From NCBI GenBank assembly GCA_963802905.1, contig CAWDKH010000009.1:62001-126000 (forward strand): a stretch of 64,000 nt of DNA, written 5' to 3'. The DNA is from DASQFQ01 sp963802905 (lineage in GTDB: Bacteria > Actinomycetota > Thermoleophilia > Solirubrobacterales > Solirubrobacteraceae). The notes beneath the pieces were generated by a model, which saw nothing but the letters and a program-made list of their open reading frames with translations, was not told where the DNA came from and did not search any database. Position 1 is the stretch's first letter. Every line of letters starts with the position of its first letter. A program made the translations under genes and the position numbers. This document shows, piece by piece, positions 50,181 to 60,231 of the stretch.

Positions 50181-51166
50181 AGCCGCTGATCGACGGACAC
50201 GGGCGCACGATCGGGGACGTCCGGATCTCCGTCACCGACCGCTGCAACTTCCGCTGCCAGTACTGCATGCCCGCCGAGGGCCTGCCGTGGCTGAACCGCG
50301 ACTCGCTGCTGTCCTACGAGGAGATCGCGCGGCTGGTCGCGCTGCTCTCCTCGATGGGCGTCCACGACGTGCGCCTGACCGGCGGCGAGCCGCTCGTGCG
50401 CAAGGAGCTGTGGCGGCTGGTGGAGATGCTCTCGGGCCTCGAGGACGTCCGCGACCTGTCGCTGACGACGAACGGCTACCTGCTCGCGCGCCAGGTCGAC
50501 GACCTCGTCCGCGCCGGCCTCAAGCGCATCAACGTCTCGCTCGACTCGCTCGCGCCCGACCGCTTCTTCCAGCTCACCCGCCGCGACTCGCTCGCCCAGG
50601 TGCTCGAGGGGCTCGAGGCCGCCGAGGCGCACCCCGAGCTGCGCCCGATCAAGGTCAACGTCGTCGCGCTCAAGGACTTCACCGAGGACGAGGTCGTGCG
50701 CTTCGCCGACTTCGCCCGCCGCACGCCCTACGTCGTGCGTTTCATCGAGTTCATGCCGCTCGACGCCGACCACTCCTGGAGCGCCGACAAGGTGCTGCCC
50801 AACGAGGAGATCCGGCGGCTCATCAACGAGGTCCATCCGCTGGAGCAGGTCGGCCGCGACCGCCACGGGACCTCGCGGCGCTGGCGCTTTGCCGACGGGC
50901 AGGGCGAGATCGGCTTCATCTCCCCCGTCTCCGAGCCGTTCTGCGGCGACTGCAATCGGATCCGCCTGACCGCCGAGGGCATGCTCCGCACCTGTCTCTT
51001 CTCACTCAACGAGACCGACCTGCGCGAGCCGATGCGCGCCGGCGCGAGCGACGGCGACCTCGAAGCGATCATCCGCGACGCCGTCTGGCGCAAGGAGCTC
51101 AAGCACCAGATCGGCGATCCGGGCTTCATCCAGCCCGCGCGCTCGATGTCGCGCATCGGCGGGTGA
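50177..51166 (+). CDS. moaA: GTP 3',8-cyclase MoaA (radical SAM)
   Basis: A 329-residue radical SAM enzyme starting molybdopterin synthesis from GTP. The N-terminal cluster motif is CNFRCQYCMP (CxxxCxxC), followed by LTGGEPLVRKELW. The C-terminal second [4Fe-4S] site is EPFCGDCNRIRLTAEGMLRT ending in the third Cys (CLF). The terminal SRIGG carries the Gly-Gly tail needed for catalysis. Everything expected is present. It is co-translated with moaC before and moeA after (GTGA overlap). Confidence 0.96.
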   Translation: MKPLIDGHGRTIGDVRISVTDRCNFRCQYCMPAEGLPWLNRDSLLSYEEIARLVALLSSMGVHDVRLTGGEPLVRKELWRLVEMLSGLEDVRDLSLTTNGYLLARQVDDLVRAGLKRINVSLDSLAPDRFFQLTRRDSLAQVLEGLEAAEAHPELRPIKVNVVALKDFTEDEVVRFADFARRTPYVVRFIEFMPLDADHSWSADKVLPNEEIRRLINEVHPLEQVGRDRHGTSRRWRFADGQGEIGFISPVSEPFCGDCNRIRLTAEGMLRTCLFSLNETDLREPMRAGASDGDLEAIIRDAVWRKELKHQIGDPGFIQPARSMSRIGG

Positions 51167-52353
51167 AGGACCTCCCCGAAGCGACCGAGCTGGTCCTCGC
51201 GGCGGCCTCGCCGCTCGAGGCCGAGCGCGTGCCGCTTGGCGAGGCGGCCGGGCGCGTCGCCGCCGAGCCGGGCCTGAGTGCCGTCGACCTGCCGCCGTTC
51301 GACCGCTCGGCGATGGACGGCTACGCGGTGCGCGCGGCCGACACCGGGGGCGCCGAACTGCGCCTGGCCGGCGAGATCGCCGCGGGCGAGGCGGGCGATC
51401 AGCCGCTCGAGCCGGGCACCGTGCTCGGCATCACCACCGGCGCGCCGATCCCGCCGGGCGCCGACGCGGTGCTGCAGTCCGAGCTGGCGGAGCTCAACGG
51501 CGGCACCGTCCGCGCGACCGAGCTGATCAAGGCGGGAACGCACATCCGCGTGCGCGGCGAGGACGTCCACGCCGGCGACCTGATCGCGCCGGCCGGCGAG
51601 CTTCTGACGCTCGCGCGGATCTCGTCGCTCGCCGCGGCCGGCGTCGGCGAGATCTCGGTGCACCGCCGCGCCCGCCTGCACCTGCTCGTGACCGGCTCGG
51701 AGCTGCTGCCGCTCGGTGCCCCGCCGGAGCCGGGCAAGATCCACGAGTCGAACGGGCTGATGGTGCGCCTGCTGGCCGAGCGCGCGGGCGCGCAGGTGAT
51801 CGACGGCGGCGTGATCGCCGACGACTTCGAGTCGACTCGCGCCGCGGTCGAGGCCGGGTTGGCCGGCGACGTGCTGGTCGTCTCCGGCGGCGTCTCGGTC
51901 GGGCCGCACGACCACGTGAAGCCGGCGTTCGAGGCCTGCGGAATCGACGAGGTGTTCTGGCGCGTGCGCGTGAAGCCGGGCAAGCCGTTGTGGTTCGGCC
52001 GCCGTGGCGAGACGCTCGTGTTCGGCCTGCCCGGCAACCCGCTCTCGAGCATCGTGGGCTTCCTCGCCTTCATCGAGCCGGCGCTGCGCCGCCTGCACGG
52101 CGAGCGCGACCCCGCGATGCGCACCGAGCGCGCGCGCCTGACCGAGGCCGCCGGCCCGTCCGACGGCCGCACCACGTTCCTCACCTCACAGCTTGCCCCC
52201 GGCGCCGACGGCGTGCTCGAGGCAACCCCCACTGCCAACCAGGGCTCGCATCTCACCGGCGCGCTCGGGCAGAGCGACGGCTTCGCGATCGCTCCGCACG
52301 ACTCAGGGCCGCTGCCCGCCGGCTCGATGGTCGACGCCGTGCGCTTTGTCTAG
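51163..52353 (+). CDS. moeA: Molybdopterin molybdenumtransferase MoeA
   Basis: A 396-residue enzyme inserting molybdate into adenylylated molybdopterin. Landmarks: PPFDRSAMDGYAVRAADT, ITTGAPIPPGADAV, the MPT-binding VTGSELLPLGAPPEPGKIHE and SNGLMVRLLAERAG, SGGVSVGPHDHVKPAF and FGLPGNPLSSIVGF. Domain order and length are normal. GTG 51163 overlaps the moaA stop by 4 bases. It completes a moaC-moaA-moeA operon that serves the molybdenum hydroxylase encoded at 53-60 kb. Confidence 0.95.
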   Translation: MKDLPEATELVLAAASPLEAERVPLGEAAGRVAAEPGLSAVDLPPFDRSAMDGYAVRAADTGGAELRLAGEIAAGEAGDQPLEPGTVLGITTGAPIPPGADAVLQSELAELNGGTVRATELIKAGTHIRVRGEDVHAGDLIAPAGELLTLARISSLAAAGVGEISVHRRARLHLLVTGSELLPLGAPPEPGKIHESNGLMVRLLAERAGAQVIDGGVIADDFESTRAAVEAGLAGDVLVVSGGVSVGPHDHVKPAFEACGIDEVFWRVRVKPGKPLWFGRRGETLVFGLPGNPLSSIVGFLAFIEPALRRLHGERDPAMRTERARLTEAAGPSDGRTTFLTSQLAPGADGVLEATPTANQGSHLTGALGQSDGFAIAPHDSGPLPAGSMVDAVRFV

Positions 52354-52735
52354 CTGGCGCGAGTCCGACTTCCGCGAGCGCGACCCCAAGAACCCGCGGC
52401 GCTGGATCGGGCGCGGCATCGGCGCCTGGACGGTGGTGTCGCTGCTGATCCTGCTGAACGAGCAGCGGCGCGACAGCGTGCGCTGCGACCAGGACTGCTA
52501 CGGCCCCCACCTCACCTATGAGGCGGGCCACCCGTGGACGAACTACCCCGAGGCGTGGCAGTGGGATGCGCAGAACATCCTGATGACGATCGCCTTCCTC
52601 GTCGGGGTCGGCGGCTTCGTGTTCGTGCTCGCAGCGAAGCGCCACCACGCGGTGATCCTCACCGTCGTCTCGATCGTGCTCACCGCGGCCTTCGTCACCT
52701 GGGTCCAGCTCTCGCCGCCGGTCGGCAGCGACTAG
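52346..52735 (+). CDS. Small two-helix membrane protein
   Basis: A 129-residue protein with two transmembrane helices (IGAWTVVSLLILLN near residue 25, and ILMTIAFLVGVGGFVFVLAA plus the following AVILTVVSIVLTAAFVTW). The loop between them (CDQDCYGPHLTYEAGHPWTN) has two cysteines in a CxxxC spacing and aromatic residues. No family is recognised. The start is TTG 52346, overlapping the moeA stop by 8 bases; no better start is available. Possibly the last gene of the moa operon. It overlaps the convergent VOC gene by 4 bases. Confidence 0.62.
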   Translation: MSSWRESDFRERDPKNPRRWIGRGIGAWTVVSLLILLNEQRRDSVRCDQDCYGPHLTYEAGHPWTNYPEAWQWDAQNILMTIAFLVGVGGFVFVLAAKRHHAVILTVVSIVLTAAFVTWVQLSPPVGSD

Positions 52736-53148
52736 ATCCGCACGGACCCGTCGGCCTCGATCGTCCAGTGCGGGTTGTGGGCGACCTCCCAGGGGTGGCC
52801 GTCGGGGTCGACGAAGACGCCGGAGTATCCGCCCCAGAAGGTCTTCGCGCCAGGTCGCCCGATCGTCGCGCCCGCCGCCTCGGCCTCGGCGAGCGCCGCG
52901 TCGACCTCCTCGGCCGAGCGCACGTTGTAGGCGAGCGTCACGCCGCCGAAGCCGCCGCGGTCGGTGACGGTCGAATCCTCCGCCAGCTGCTTGCGATCCC
53001 AGACCGCGAACGCGATCCCGCCGAGCTGGAAGAACGCGACGTCGAGCGCCGGGTCGGTGTCGCACGTCCACCCCAGCGCCTCGTAGAACGCACGCGCGGC
53101 GGGGACGTCAGTGACGCCGAGGGTTACGAGGGAGAGGCGCTGCTCCAT
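52732..53148 (-). CDS. VOC family protein (glyoxalase/bleomycin-resistance fold)
   Basis: A 138-residue vicinal-oxygen-chelate protein. The two beta-alpha-beta-beta-beta modules are seen as LSLVTLGVTDVPAARAFYEA with FFQLGGIAFAVWDR, and VTLAYNVRSAEEVDAALAEA with the terminal GVFVDPDGHPWEVAHNP. His and Glu in the last segment (HPWEV) fit a metal site. The substrate is unknown. It lies 7 bases from the CoxG-like gene and may be the last gene of that operon. Confidence 0.88.
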   Translation of the reverse strand: MEQRLSLVTLGVTDVPAARAFYEALGWTCDTDPALDVAFFQLGGIAFAVWDRKQLAEDSTVTDRGGFGGVTLAYNVRSAEEVDAALAEAEAAGATIGRPGAKTFWGGYSGVFVDPDGHPWEVAHNPHWTIEADGSVRI

Positions 53149-53155
53149 CGCCGGG

Positions 53156-53842
53156 TCAGCTCGAACCGCGACCCCGCCCGAAGCGGCGCGCGATCCGCTC
53201 CCACAGGACGGAGAAGAACAGACCGAACCCACCCACTGGCTTGGCCGCAGCAGGCGGAGGCGGCGGCGGTGGCGGTGGTGTGGGCGCCGCCGCGGCGGCT
53301 TCCGTATCCGCGCCCTCCTGCGGGGCCGCGGCGGCGGCCGCCTCGGGCGGCGCCTCGCCCTTCGCGATCTCCTCACCGCTCGGCGCAACCGGAGCGTCGG
53401 CCAGGCGCGACGACAGGCACGTCGCGAAGTCGCGCATCATGCGGTTGGAGATGTCCTCCATCATGCCGCCGCGCCCGAAGCGCGCGAGCCGCCCGGTGAT
53501 CGAGAAGTCGGTGACCGCCTCGACGGTCGTCCCGCCGTCGTGCTCGGAGAGCGTGTTGACGATCGTCGCGCTCGCCCCTCCCTGGCCGCGCTTGTCGGTG
53601 CCGCGCGCCTTCAGCGTCGCGGTGTGGGTGCTCTCGTCGGCCCTCTCGATCTTGATCGTCCCGCGGTACGACGCCGTCGTCGGGCCGAGCTTGACCTGGA
53701 ACGTGCCGTGGTAGGTGCCGTCGTCGTCGTGGTCGGTGATCGCCGCGCCGGGCAGGCAGGGCGCCACGCGCTCGAGGTCGTTGAGCGCCGCCCACACCTG
53801 ATCGATCGGTGCCGCCACCTCGAAGGACTGCTCGAGCTTCAT
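53156..53842 (-). CDS. coxG: CoxG-like SRPBCC protein (CO dehydrogenase subunit G family)
   Basis: A 228-residue protein. Residues 1-150 form a START/SRPBCC domain: FEVAAPIDQVWAALNDLERV, APCLPGAAI, YHGTFQVKLGPTTASYRGTI and AVTDFSITGRLARFGRGGMM. A long Ala/Pro-rich linker (about 155-205) leads to a basic hydrophobic tail (GFGLFFSVLWERIARRFGRG) that resembles a membrane anchor. CoxG tethers or matures CO dehydrogenase in other bacteria; it also binds lipid or quinone. It overlaps mocA by 4 bases at the downstream end of the molybdenum hydroxylase operon. Confidence 0.86.
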   Translation of the reverse strand: MKLEQSFEVAAPIDQVWAALNDLERVAPCLPGAAITDHDDDGTYHGTFQVKLGPTTASYRGTIKIERADESTHTATLKARGTDKRGQGGASATIVNTLSEHDGGTTVEAVTDFSITGRLARFGRGGMMEDISNRMMRDFATCLSSRLADAPVAPSGEEIAKGEAPPEAAAAAAPQEGADTEAAAAAPTPPPPPPPPPAAAKPVGGFGLFFSVLWERIARRFGRGRGSS

Positions 53843-54441
53843 GACTGGACCTCCTGGAGCCGCTCAGGCGTGTCGATGTCCGTCGGGTCGCACAGCCGCC
53901 CGACCTCCCATGTGTACACGTGATCGCCCTCGAGCAGGCCGCGCGCGCCGGTGTCGCCGTCGAGCTCGGAGACGTGGTCGAGCAGCCGCCGCTCGAGCAG
54001 CACCGGGTGGCCGGGGTCGCCGTCGTAGGTCGCGCGCACGGCGAGGTGGCGGCCGCGGTGGTCGAGCACCCCCGCGATCACCTCGGCGCTGATGAAGGGC
54101 TGGTCGCCGAGCGTGATGACCGCCGCCTCAACGTCGCCGAGCGCGGCCACGCCGGCCTGCAGCGAGGCGGACTGGCCGTCGGCCCACTGCTCGCAGACGA
54201 CCACGTCGGTGCCGCTGAGGTCGACTGTCTCCTGGATCTCCGCGGCGTGCGCGCCGAGGACGACCACGACCGGCGAGATCGACGGCACCGAAAGCATCGA
54301 GCGGACCGCGTGCTCGAGCAGCGGCCGGCCGTCGAGGCGGGCGACCTGCTTGACGCCGCCGAAGCGCTTGCCCTCCCCCGCGGCGAGCACGATGCCGCCG
54401 ATCTCCGGCTCGGTCTCGGCGGCCATCGGCGGGCGGGTCAT
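53839..54441 (-). CDS. mocA: MocA-like molybdenum cofactor cytidylyltransferase
   Basis: A 200-residue nucleotidyltransferase with the MobA/MocA fold. The N-terminal loop is GIVLAAGEGKRFGGVKQ, then VVVVLGAHAAEI, the metal-binding ITLGDQPFI and GHPVLL. MocA adds CMP to molybdopterin, giving the MCD cofactor used by the xanthine-dehydrogenase/CO-dehydrogenase family, which fits its place inside this operon. It might instead make MGD (MobA), but that would serve a different enzyme family. The start is ATG 54441, overlapping the VWA gene stop by 4 bases. Confidence 0.85.
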   Translation of the reverse strand: MTRPPMAAETEPEIGGIVLAAGEGKRFGGVKQVARLDGRPLLEHAVRSMLSVPSISPVVVVLGAHAAEIQETVDLSGTDVVVCEQWADGQSASLQAGVAALGDVEAAVITLGDQPFISAEVIAGVLDHRGRHLAVRATYDGDPGHPVLLERRLLDHVSELDGDTGARGLLEGDHVYTWEVGRLCDPTDIDTPERLQEVQS

Positions 54442-55568
54442 GCGGGCACTCCCTCCTCCATCAGTTCGGCCAGCGCCTCGAGCGACGCCAGCGAGTTCCC
54501 CGGGATCAGGTGGTCGACGTGCGGGAGCGCGGCTTGCATCCCGCGCGTCAGCGGCTCGTAGCGCGGGTCGGCGGCGAGCGGGTTGAGCCACACGACGCGG
54601 TGGGCGCAGCGGCGCAGCCGCGCCATCTCCTCGGCCAGCACTTCGGGGTCGCCCCGGTCCCAGCCGTCGGACAGGATCACCACGACCGAGCCGCGACCGA
54701 TGCGGCGGCCGTGCTCGCGGTTGAGCGTCGAGATCGCGTCGCCGATGCGGGTGCCGCCCGACCAGTCCTCGACCGTCTCCGCGGCGCGCTGCAGCGCGCG
54801 GTCGGGGTCGCGGCCGGCGAGCTCGCGCGTGACGCGCGTCAGCCGGGTCCCGAACACGAACGCCTCGACGCGGGCGCGCGCCGCCACGGAGGCCTGCATG
54901 TACATCAGCAGCATCCGCGCATAGGGCGCCATGGAGCCGGAAACATCGCACACGAGGACGAGTCGGCGCGGCCGCAGTGCCGGGGCGCGGTAGCGGCGCT
55001 CGACGAACTCGCCGCCGTGGCGCAGCGAGAGCCGGATCGTGGCGCGCAGGTCATGGACCTCGCGGCGCCGCCGCGTCGGCACCGTGCGGCGCGAGATGCG
55101 CCGCGGGGAGCGCCGCGCGACCCGCGCCAGCAGCCGCCGCGCGGTCGCGCGCTCGGCGTCGGTGTAGAGCGCGAAGTCGCGCTCGTGCAGCAGCTCCTCC
55201 TCGCTCCAGGCGGCGGGCGCCGGGGCGATGCCGGCGTCGACCTCCGACGGGGCCGGCATCTCCGCCGGGATGCCCAGACGCGGCATTGCGGCGCGCTCGA
55301 TCTCGCCGAGCTGCTCGAGCGGGTCGTCGCGCTCCTCCTCCGCCGTGGCGAACGCAATCGCGAATGCCTCGGCGAACACGGCCATGTCGGCGTGCGAGGA
55401 GCACAGCGCGGCGCGCAGGGCGTAGAACGCCTCCTCGCGTCGGGCGGCGTCGACGGCGGCGAGCGCGCGGTGCGCGGCGAGCAGGTCGCCGACGCCGACG
55501 TGCGCGCCGGCCTCGCGCATCAGCGCGGCCAGGCGGGCGACTCCGGGATGCGCGCTGAGCTCAACCAC
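54438..55568 (-). CDS. coxE: CoxE-like VWA-domain protein
   Basis: A 376-residue protein. The N-terminal half is helical and charged; the C-terminal von Willebrand A domain has the MIDAS sequence DVSGSM (208-213), with a downstream GTRIGDAIS Thr and ILSDGWD acidic loop. CoxE partners with the MoxR ATPase CoxD in maturing molybdenum hydroxylases, probably by remodelling the large subunit to install the cofactor or sulfur. GTG 55568 overlaps the coxD stop by 8 bases. No transmembrane segment. Confidence 0.88.
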   Translation of the reverse strand: MVELSAHPGVARLAALMREAGAHVGVGDLLAAHRALAAVDAARREEAFYALRAALCSSHADMAVFAEAFAIAFATAEEERDDPLEQLGEIERAAMPRLGIPAEMPAPSEVDAGIAPAPAAWSEEELLHERDFALYTDAERATARRLLARVARRSPRRISRRTVPTRRRREVHDLRATIRLSLRHGGEFVERRYRAPALRPRRLVLVCDVSGSMAPYARMLLMYMQASVAARARVEAFVFGTRLTRVTRELAGRDPDRALQRAAETVEDWSGGTRIGDAISTLNREHGRRIGRGSVVVILSDGWDRGDPEVLAEEMARLRRCAHRVVWLNPLAADPRYEPLTRGMQAALPHVDHLIPGNSLASLEALAELMEEGVPA

Positions 55569-56436
55569 CGCGCAGTACGCCTGTCGCGCGGACGCGATCG
55601 ATGTCCTCGCGGACCTTCAGGGCGACGCCGAGCGTTTCCTCGAGCGGCTCGTCCGGGCCGAGCGCGAGCAGCGCGCGCGCCCAGGTGATCGTCTCCCCCA
55701 CCCCGGGAAGCTTGTAGAGCTCCTCGCCGCGCAGCCGCGCCACCGCGTCGCACACGCGCAGCGCGACGGCCTCGGGCACGCCGGGCAGCCGCGCGCGCAC
55801 GATCTCCGCCTCGCGCTCGCGGTCTGGGTAGTCGATCCAGTGGTAGAGGCAGCGGCGCTTCAAAGCGTCATGCAGCTCGCGCGTGCGGTTGGAGGTCAGC
55901 ACGACGAGCGGCCGGCGCTGGGCGACGACGGTGCCGATCTCGGGGATCGAGATCGCGAAGTCGGACAGGAACTCGAGCAGGAACGCCTCGAACTCGTCGT
56001 CGCTGCGGTCGACCTCGTCGATCAGCAGGACGCTGGGACCCTCCTCCTCCAGCGCCTCCAGCAGCGGCCGGCGCAGCAGGAACTCGCGCCCGAACAGCTC
56101 GCGTGCCTCGGCGCCCGCCTCCGCCGCGCGGATGGCGAGCAGCTGGCGCCCGTAGTCCCAGTCGTAGACCGCGTGGTGGAGGTCGATGCCCTCGTGGCAC
56201 TGCAGCCGGATCAGGCGCGCGCCGGTCGCGCCGGCCAGCGCCCGCGCGACCTCGGTCTTGCCGACCCCCGCCTCGCCTTCCAGCAGCAGCGGCTGCTCGA
56301 GCTCCGCGGCCAGGAAGACGGCCGTCGCGAGGCCCCGGTCGGCGAGGTAGCCCTCGCCGGCCAGGGTCTGCGTGACGTCTGCAGGAGTGCCCAGCCCGTC
56401 GGTTACGCCGCCGCCTCCTCGAGCGCCCGCCGGCAC
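55561..56436 (-). CDS. coxD: CoxD-like MoxR AAA+ ATPase
   Basis: A 291-residue AAA+ protein. Walker A is EGEAGVGKTEVAR, Walker B VLLIDEVDRSD, sensor 1 VLTSNRTRELHDALKRR, and sensor 2 lies in the helical end. It works with the VWA protein CoxE. Start: immediately before the conserved region the codons are GTA-ACC-GAC, which is not a usual start; the nearest in-frame canonical codon is GTG at 56436, inside the coxM 3' end, giving a 34-base overlap. A non-standard start or re-initiation at the coxM TAA remains possible. Confidence 0.86.
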   Translation of the reverse strand: MPAGARGGGGVTDGLGTPADVTQTLAGEGYLADRGLATAVFLAAELEQPLLLEGEAGVGKTEVARALAGATGARLIRLQCHEGIDLHHAVYDWDYGRQLLAIRAAEAGAEARELFGREFLLRRPLLEALEEEGPSVLLIDEVDRSDDEFEAFLLEFLSDFAISIPEIGTVVAQRRPLVVLTSNRTRELHDALKRRCLYHWIDYPDREREAEIVRARLPGVPEAVALRVCDAVARLRGEELYKLPGVGETITWARALLALGPDEPLEETLGVALKVREDIDRVRATGVLRGG

Positions 56437-57242
56437 AGCACGCGCGCCAGGTGGCGCTTGTAGTCCGGCGAGGCGTTGAGGTCGCCGGGCGGGTTGGTGC
56501 CCTCCGCCGCCAGCTCGGCGGCGGCCTCGATCGCGGCGCCGTCGAGCGCGCCGCCGCGCAGCGCCTCCTCGGCGGCGGTCGCCCGCAGCGGCACGTTGCT
56601 CATGTGGGTGAGCCCGATGCGGACGTCCTCGCAGGTCCCGTCGCTCGCCTTCTTGACGAGCGCGGCCACGGCAACCATCGCCCAGTCCTCCTTGCGGCGG
56701 TTGAACTTCTGGTAGCCGAACCCGTAGCCGTCGAGCGACGGGTAGTTGACCGACGTCAGCACCTCGTCGTCGCCCACCGCCGTCGTGAGGTAGTCCTGGA
56801 ACAGGTCGGCGGCCGCGATCGTGCGCTCCCCCGAGGCGCCGCGAACCGTCACCGAGCCCTCGTAGGCGAGCAGGATCGCGGGCTGGTCGGAGGCCGGGTC
56901 GCCGTGCGCGAGCGAGCCCCCGAGCGTGCCGCGATTGCGGACCTGCGGGTCGGCGATCGTGCTCGAGACCTCGGCGATCAGGCCGAGGCTGTCGTCGTTC
57001 GCGATCGCCGTGTGCGTCGTCATCGCCCCGATCGTCACGCCGCCATTGTGCTGGATGCCTGCCAGCCCCGGCACCCGCCGGAGGTCGACGAGCAGGGTCG
57101 GTGCCGCCAGCCGCAGCTTCATCAGCGGCAGCAGCGAGTGCCCGCCGGCGATCAGCTTGGCGTCTTCGCCACCGCCGGCGAGCGCGCTCAGCGCCTCGTC
57201 GAGCGTGGCGGGTGCGACGTAGTCGAACTCGGCGGGGATCAC
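56403..57242 (-). CDS. coxM: Molybdenum hydroxylase medium (FAD) subunit, CoxM/CutM-like
   Basis: A 279-residue FAD-binding subunit. The two flavin motifs are present: LIAGGHSLLPLMKLRLA and RNRGTLGGSLAHGDPASD. The C-terminal CO-dehydrogenase flavoprotein domain (about 175-279) follows. It accepts electrons from the iron-sulfur subunit and passes them to quinone or another acceptor. It overlaps the large-subunit gene by 4 bases, so it is translated as part of the S-L-M set. The length is normal for this subunit. Confidence 0.92.
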   Translation of the reverse strand: MIPAEFDYVAPATLDEALSALAGGGEDAKLIAGGHSLLPLMKLRLAAPTLLVDLRRVPGLAGIQHNGGVTIGAMTTHTAIANDDSLGLIAEVSSTIADPQVRNRGTLGGSLAHGDPASDQPAILLAYEGSVTVRGASGERTIAAADLFQDYLTTAVGDDEVLTSVNYPSLDGYGFGYQKFNRRKEDWAMVAVAALVKKASDGTCEDVRIGLTHMSNVPLRATAAEEALRGGALDGAAIEAAAELAAEGTNPPGDLNASPDYKRHLARVLCRRALEEAAA

Positions 57243-59706
57243 AGCCCACCTCCCTCACTCGGCGCGGTCGGTCCGGAGCCGGCGCTGCCGCTCCCGTGCT
57301 CGTCCCACGAGCCGCCCTGCTTGCCCGGGTCCGGCGGCACAGCGTTGCCCTTGGCGCTCTCGATCTTCGCCCACACGTTCTGCGGGCTCAGCGGCATGTC
57401 GATGTAGTCGACCCCCAGCGGGCGCAGCGCGTCGATCACCGCGTTGACGATCGCAGGGCTGGCGGCGATCGTGCCCGCCTCCCCCACGCCCTTGACGCCG
57501 AGCGAGTTGACCGGCGACGGGGTCTCCGTCCTGTCGGTCTCGAAGCTCGGGACGTCCGCGGCACTCGGCAGCGCGTAGTCGACGAACGTGCCCGTCACGA
57601 GCTGGCCGTCCTCGTCGTAGTGGATCCGCTCGTAGAGCGCCTGCCCGATGGCGTGTGTGATGCCGCCGTGGATCTGGCCCTCGATGAGCGTCGGGTTGAT
57701 CGCCGGGCCGCAGTCGTCGACCGCGACGTAGCGGACGATCTCGATCTTCCCGGTCTCCACGTCCACGTCGACGATGCACGCGTGCGCGCCAAACGGGAAC
57801 ACGAAGTTCTCCGGGTCGTAGAACATCGTCTCCTCGAGCCCCGGCTCCATGCCCTCGGGCAGGTTCTCAGGGATGTACGCGCCGCCGGCGATCTCGGCGA
57901 TGGTCATCGCCTTGTCGGGCGAGCCCTTGACGGCGAACTTGCCCTCGGCGAGCTCGATGTCCTCCGGCGCCGCCTCGAGCTGGTGGGCGACGATCTTCTT
58001 CGCCTTGTCCACCACCTTGGCGGTCGCGAGTGCGATCGACTCGCCGCCCACGGCCAGCGAGCGCGAGCCGTAGGTGCCGAGGCCGAACGGGCCGGTGCCG
58101 GTGTCGCCGTGGACGACGTCGACCAGGTCGGGCGTGGTGCCCAGGCGGTCGGCGACGATCTGGGCGAACGCGGTGTCGAGGCCCTGGCCGTGCGGGGCGG
58201 TGCCCGTGTAGACGGTCACCGAGCCCGACGCGTGCACGCGCACGATCGCGGACTCGTAGAAGCCCGCCTGCAGGCCGACGCCGCTCGGGCCGACCACGCG
58301 TGACGGCGCGAGGCCGCAGATCTCCATCCAGGTGGAGAAGCCGATCCCGCGGTGGATGCCCTGGCTCCGCAGGTCCTCCTGCTCGCGCCGGAACGCGTCG
58401 ACGTCGACGTGCGTGAGGAGCTTGTCGAGCGAGCCCTCGTAGTCGCCGGAGTCGTAGACGATGCCGATCGCCACCTCGGCCGGGAAGTCCTCCTTCGGGA
58501 TGAAGTTCTTCCGCCGCAGCTCGAGCGAGTCGATGCCGAGCTCGGCCGCGAGCTGCTCGATCATCACCTCGATCAGGTGCGTGGCCTCCGGCCGGCCGGC
58601 GCCGCGGGTGGCGTCGGTGGCCATCTTGTTGGTGAAGACGCCCTTGGCCGTGAACTTGAGGTTCGGGATCTTGTAGCAACCGCTGATCACGAACCCGGTG
58701 AACGACGGGATGAACGGCGTCAGCAGCGTGAAGAACGCGCCGAAGTCGGCGATCGCCGTGCACTCGAGCCCCGTGATCGTGCCGTCGCGCTTGGCGCCGA
58801 CCTTCACGAAGTCGATCTGGTCGCGGCCGTGGATCGACGAGCTCATGTGCTCGGAGCGCGTCTCGGTCCACTTGATCGGGCGGCCGAGCTTGCGCGACGC
58901 CCACGCCGCGAGGATCTCCTCCGGGTAGTGGGTGATCTTCACGCCGAAGCCGCCGCCGACGTCGGGCGCGATCACGCGAATGCTGTCCTCGCCCATCTCC
59001 AGCTCGCCCGCCATGAACAGGCGGATCAGGTGCGGGTTCTGGCTCGTGAGGTGCAGCGTCAGCTGGCCGCTGCGGTAGTCGGCGATGCAGACGCGCGGCT
59101 CGATCGGCGTGCCCGCCGTGCGGTGGTTGACGATCCGGCGCTCGATCACGACGTCGGCCTCAGCCCACGCCGCGTCCATGTCGCCGCCGCCGATCGACCA
59201 CTCGTGGACCTGGTTGGTGCCGAGGTCGGGGTGGACCAGCGTCTCGGTGTCGTTGATCGCCTTCTCCGGGTCGACGACGACCGGCAGCGGGTCGTACTCG
59301 ACGAGCACCTGCTCGGCGGCGTCGACCACGGCGTACTTGTCGTCGCCGAGGACGATCGCGACGCCCTGGCCGACGTACTTGACCTCGCCCTTGGCGAGCG
59401 GCCAATGCTCGGGCGTCTTGATCTCGACGCCCGGCGGTACCCACGCCATCGGCAGGCCCGACGCGATGTCGAGGTCCTCACCGACGAACACGCCGTGGAC
59501 GCCGGGCAGCTCGAGCGCGCCGGAGGAGTCGATCGAGACGATCTTGGCGTGCGCCTCGGGCGAGCGGACGACGGCCATGTAGAGCATGCTCGGGACGACC
59601 ATGTCGTCGACGTAGCGGCCGCGGCCGGTGATCATCCGCGGGTCTTCCTTGCGTCGCAGCGCCTGGCCGACCCACTTGCCGTTGGTGGGGGCGTCTTCGG
59701 TGATGC

Positions 59707-59710
<4 letters not shown>
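57239..59710 (-). CDS. coxL: Molybdenum hydroxylase large subunit, CoxL/CutL-like, form II type
   Basis: An 823-residue molybdopterin-binding subunit. Landmarks: VGQALRRKEDPRMITGRGRY, molybdopterin loop DVGGGFGVK (250-258), active-site loop ATRGAGR (367-373), APHGQGLDTAFAQIVAD, and the catalytic Glu in VKGVGEAGTIAASPA. True aerobic CO dehydrogenase (form I) has AYxCSFR; this sequence is closer to form II (AYRGAGR) but has Thr for Tyr. CO oxidation is therefore not supported, and the substrate may be an aldehyde, purine or N-heterocycle. The start is GTG 59710, overlapping coxS. Confidence 0.91.
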
Positions 59711-60186
<476 letters not shown>

Positions 60187-60231
60187 CTAGGTCCTCCTTC
60201 ACCCTCGGGAACGACTTCCTCGCTGCGAAAC

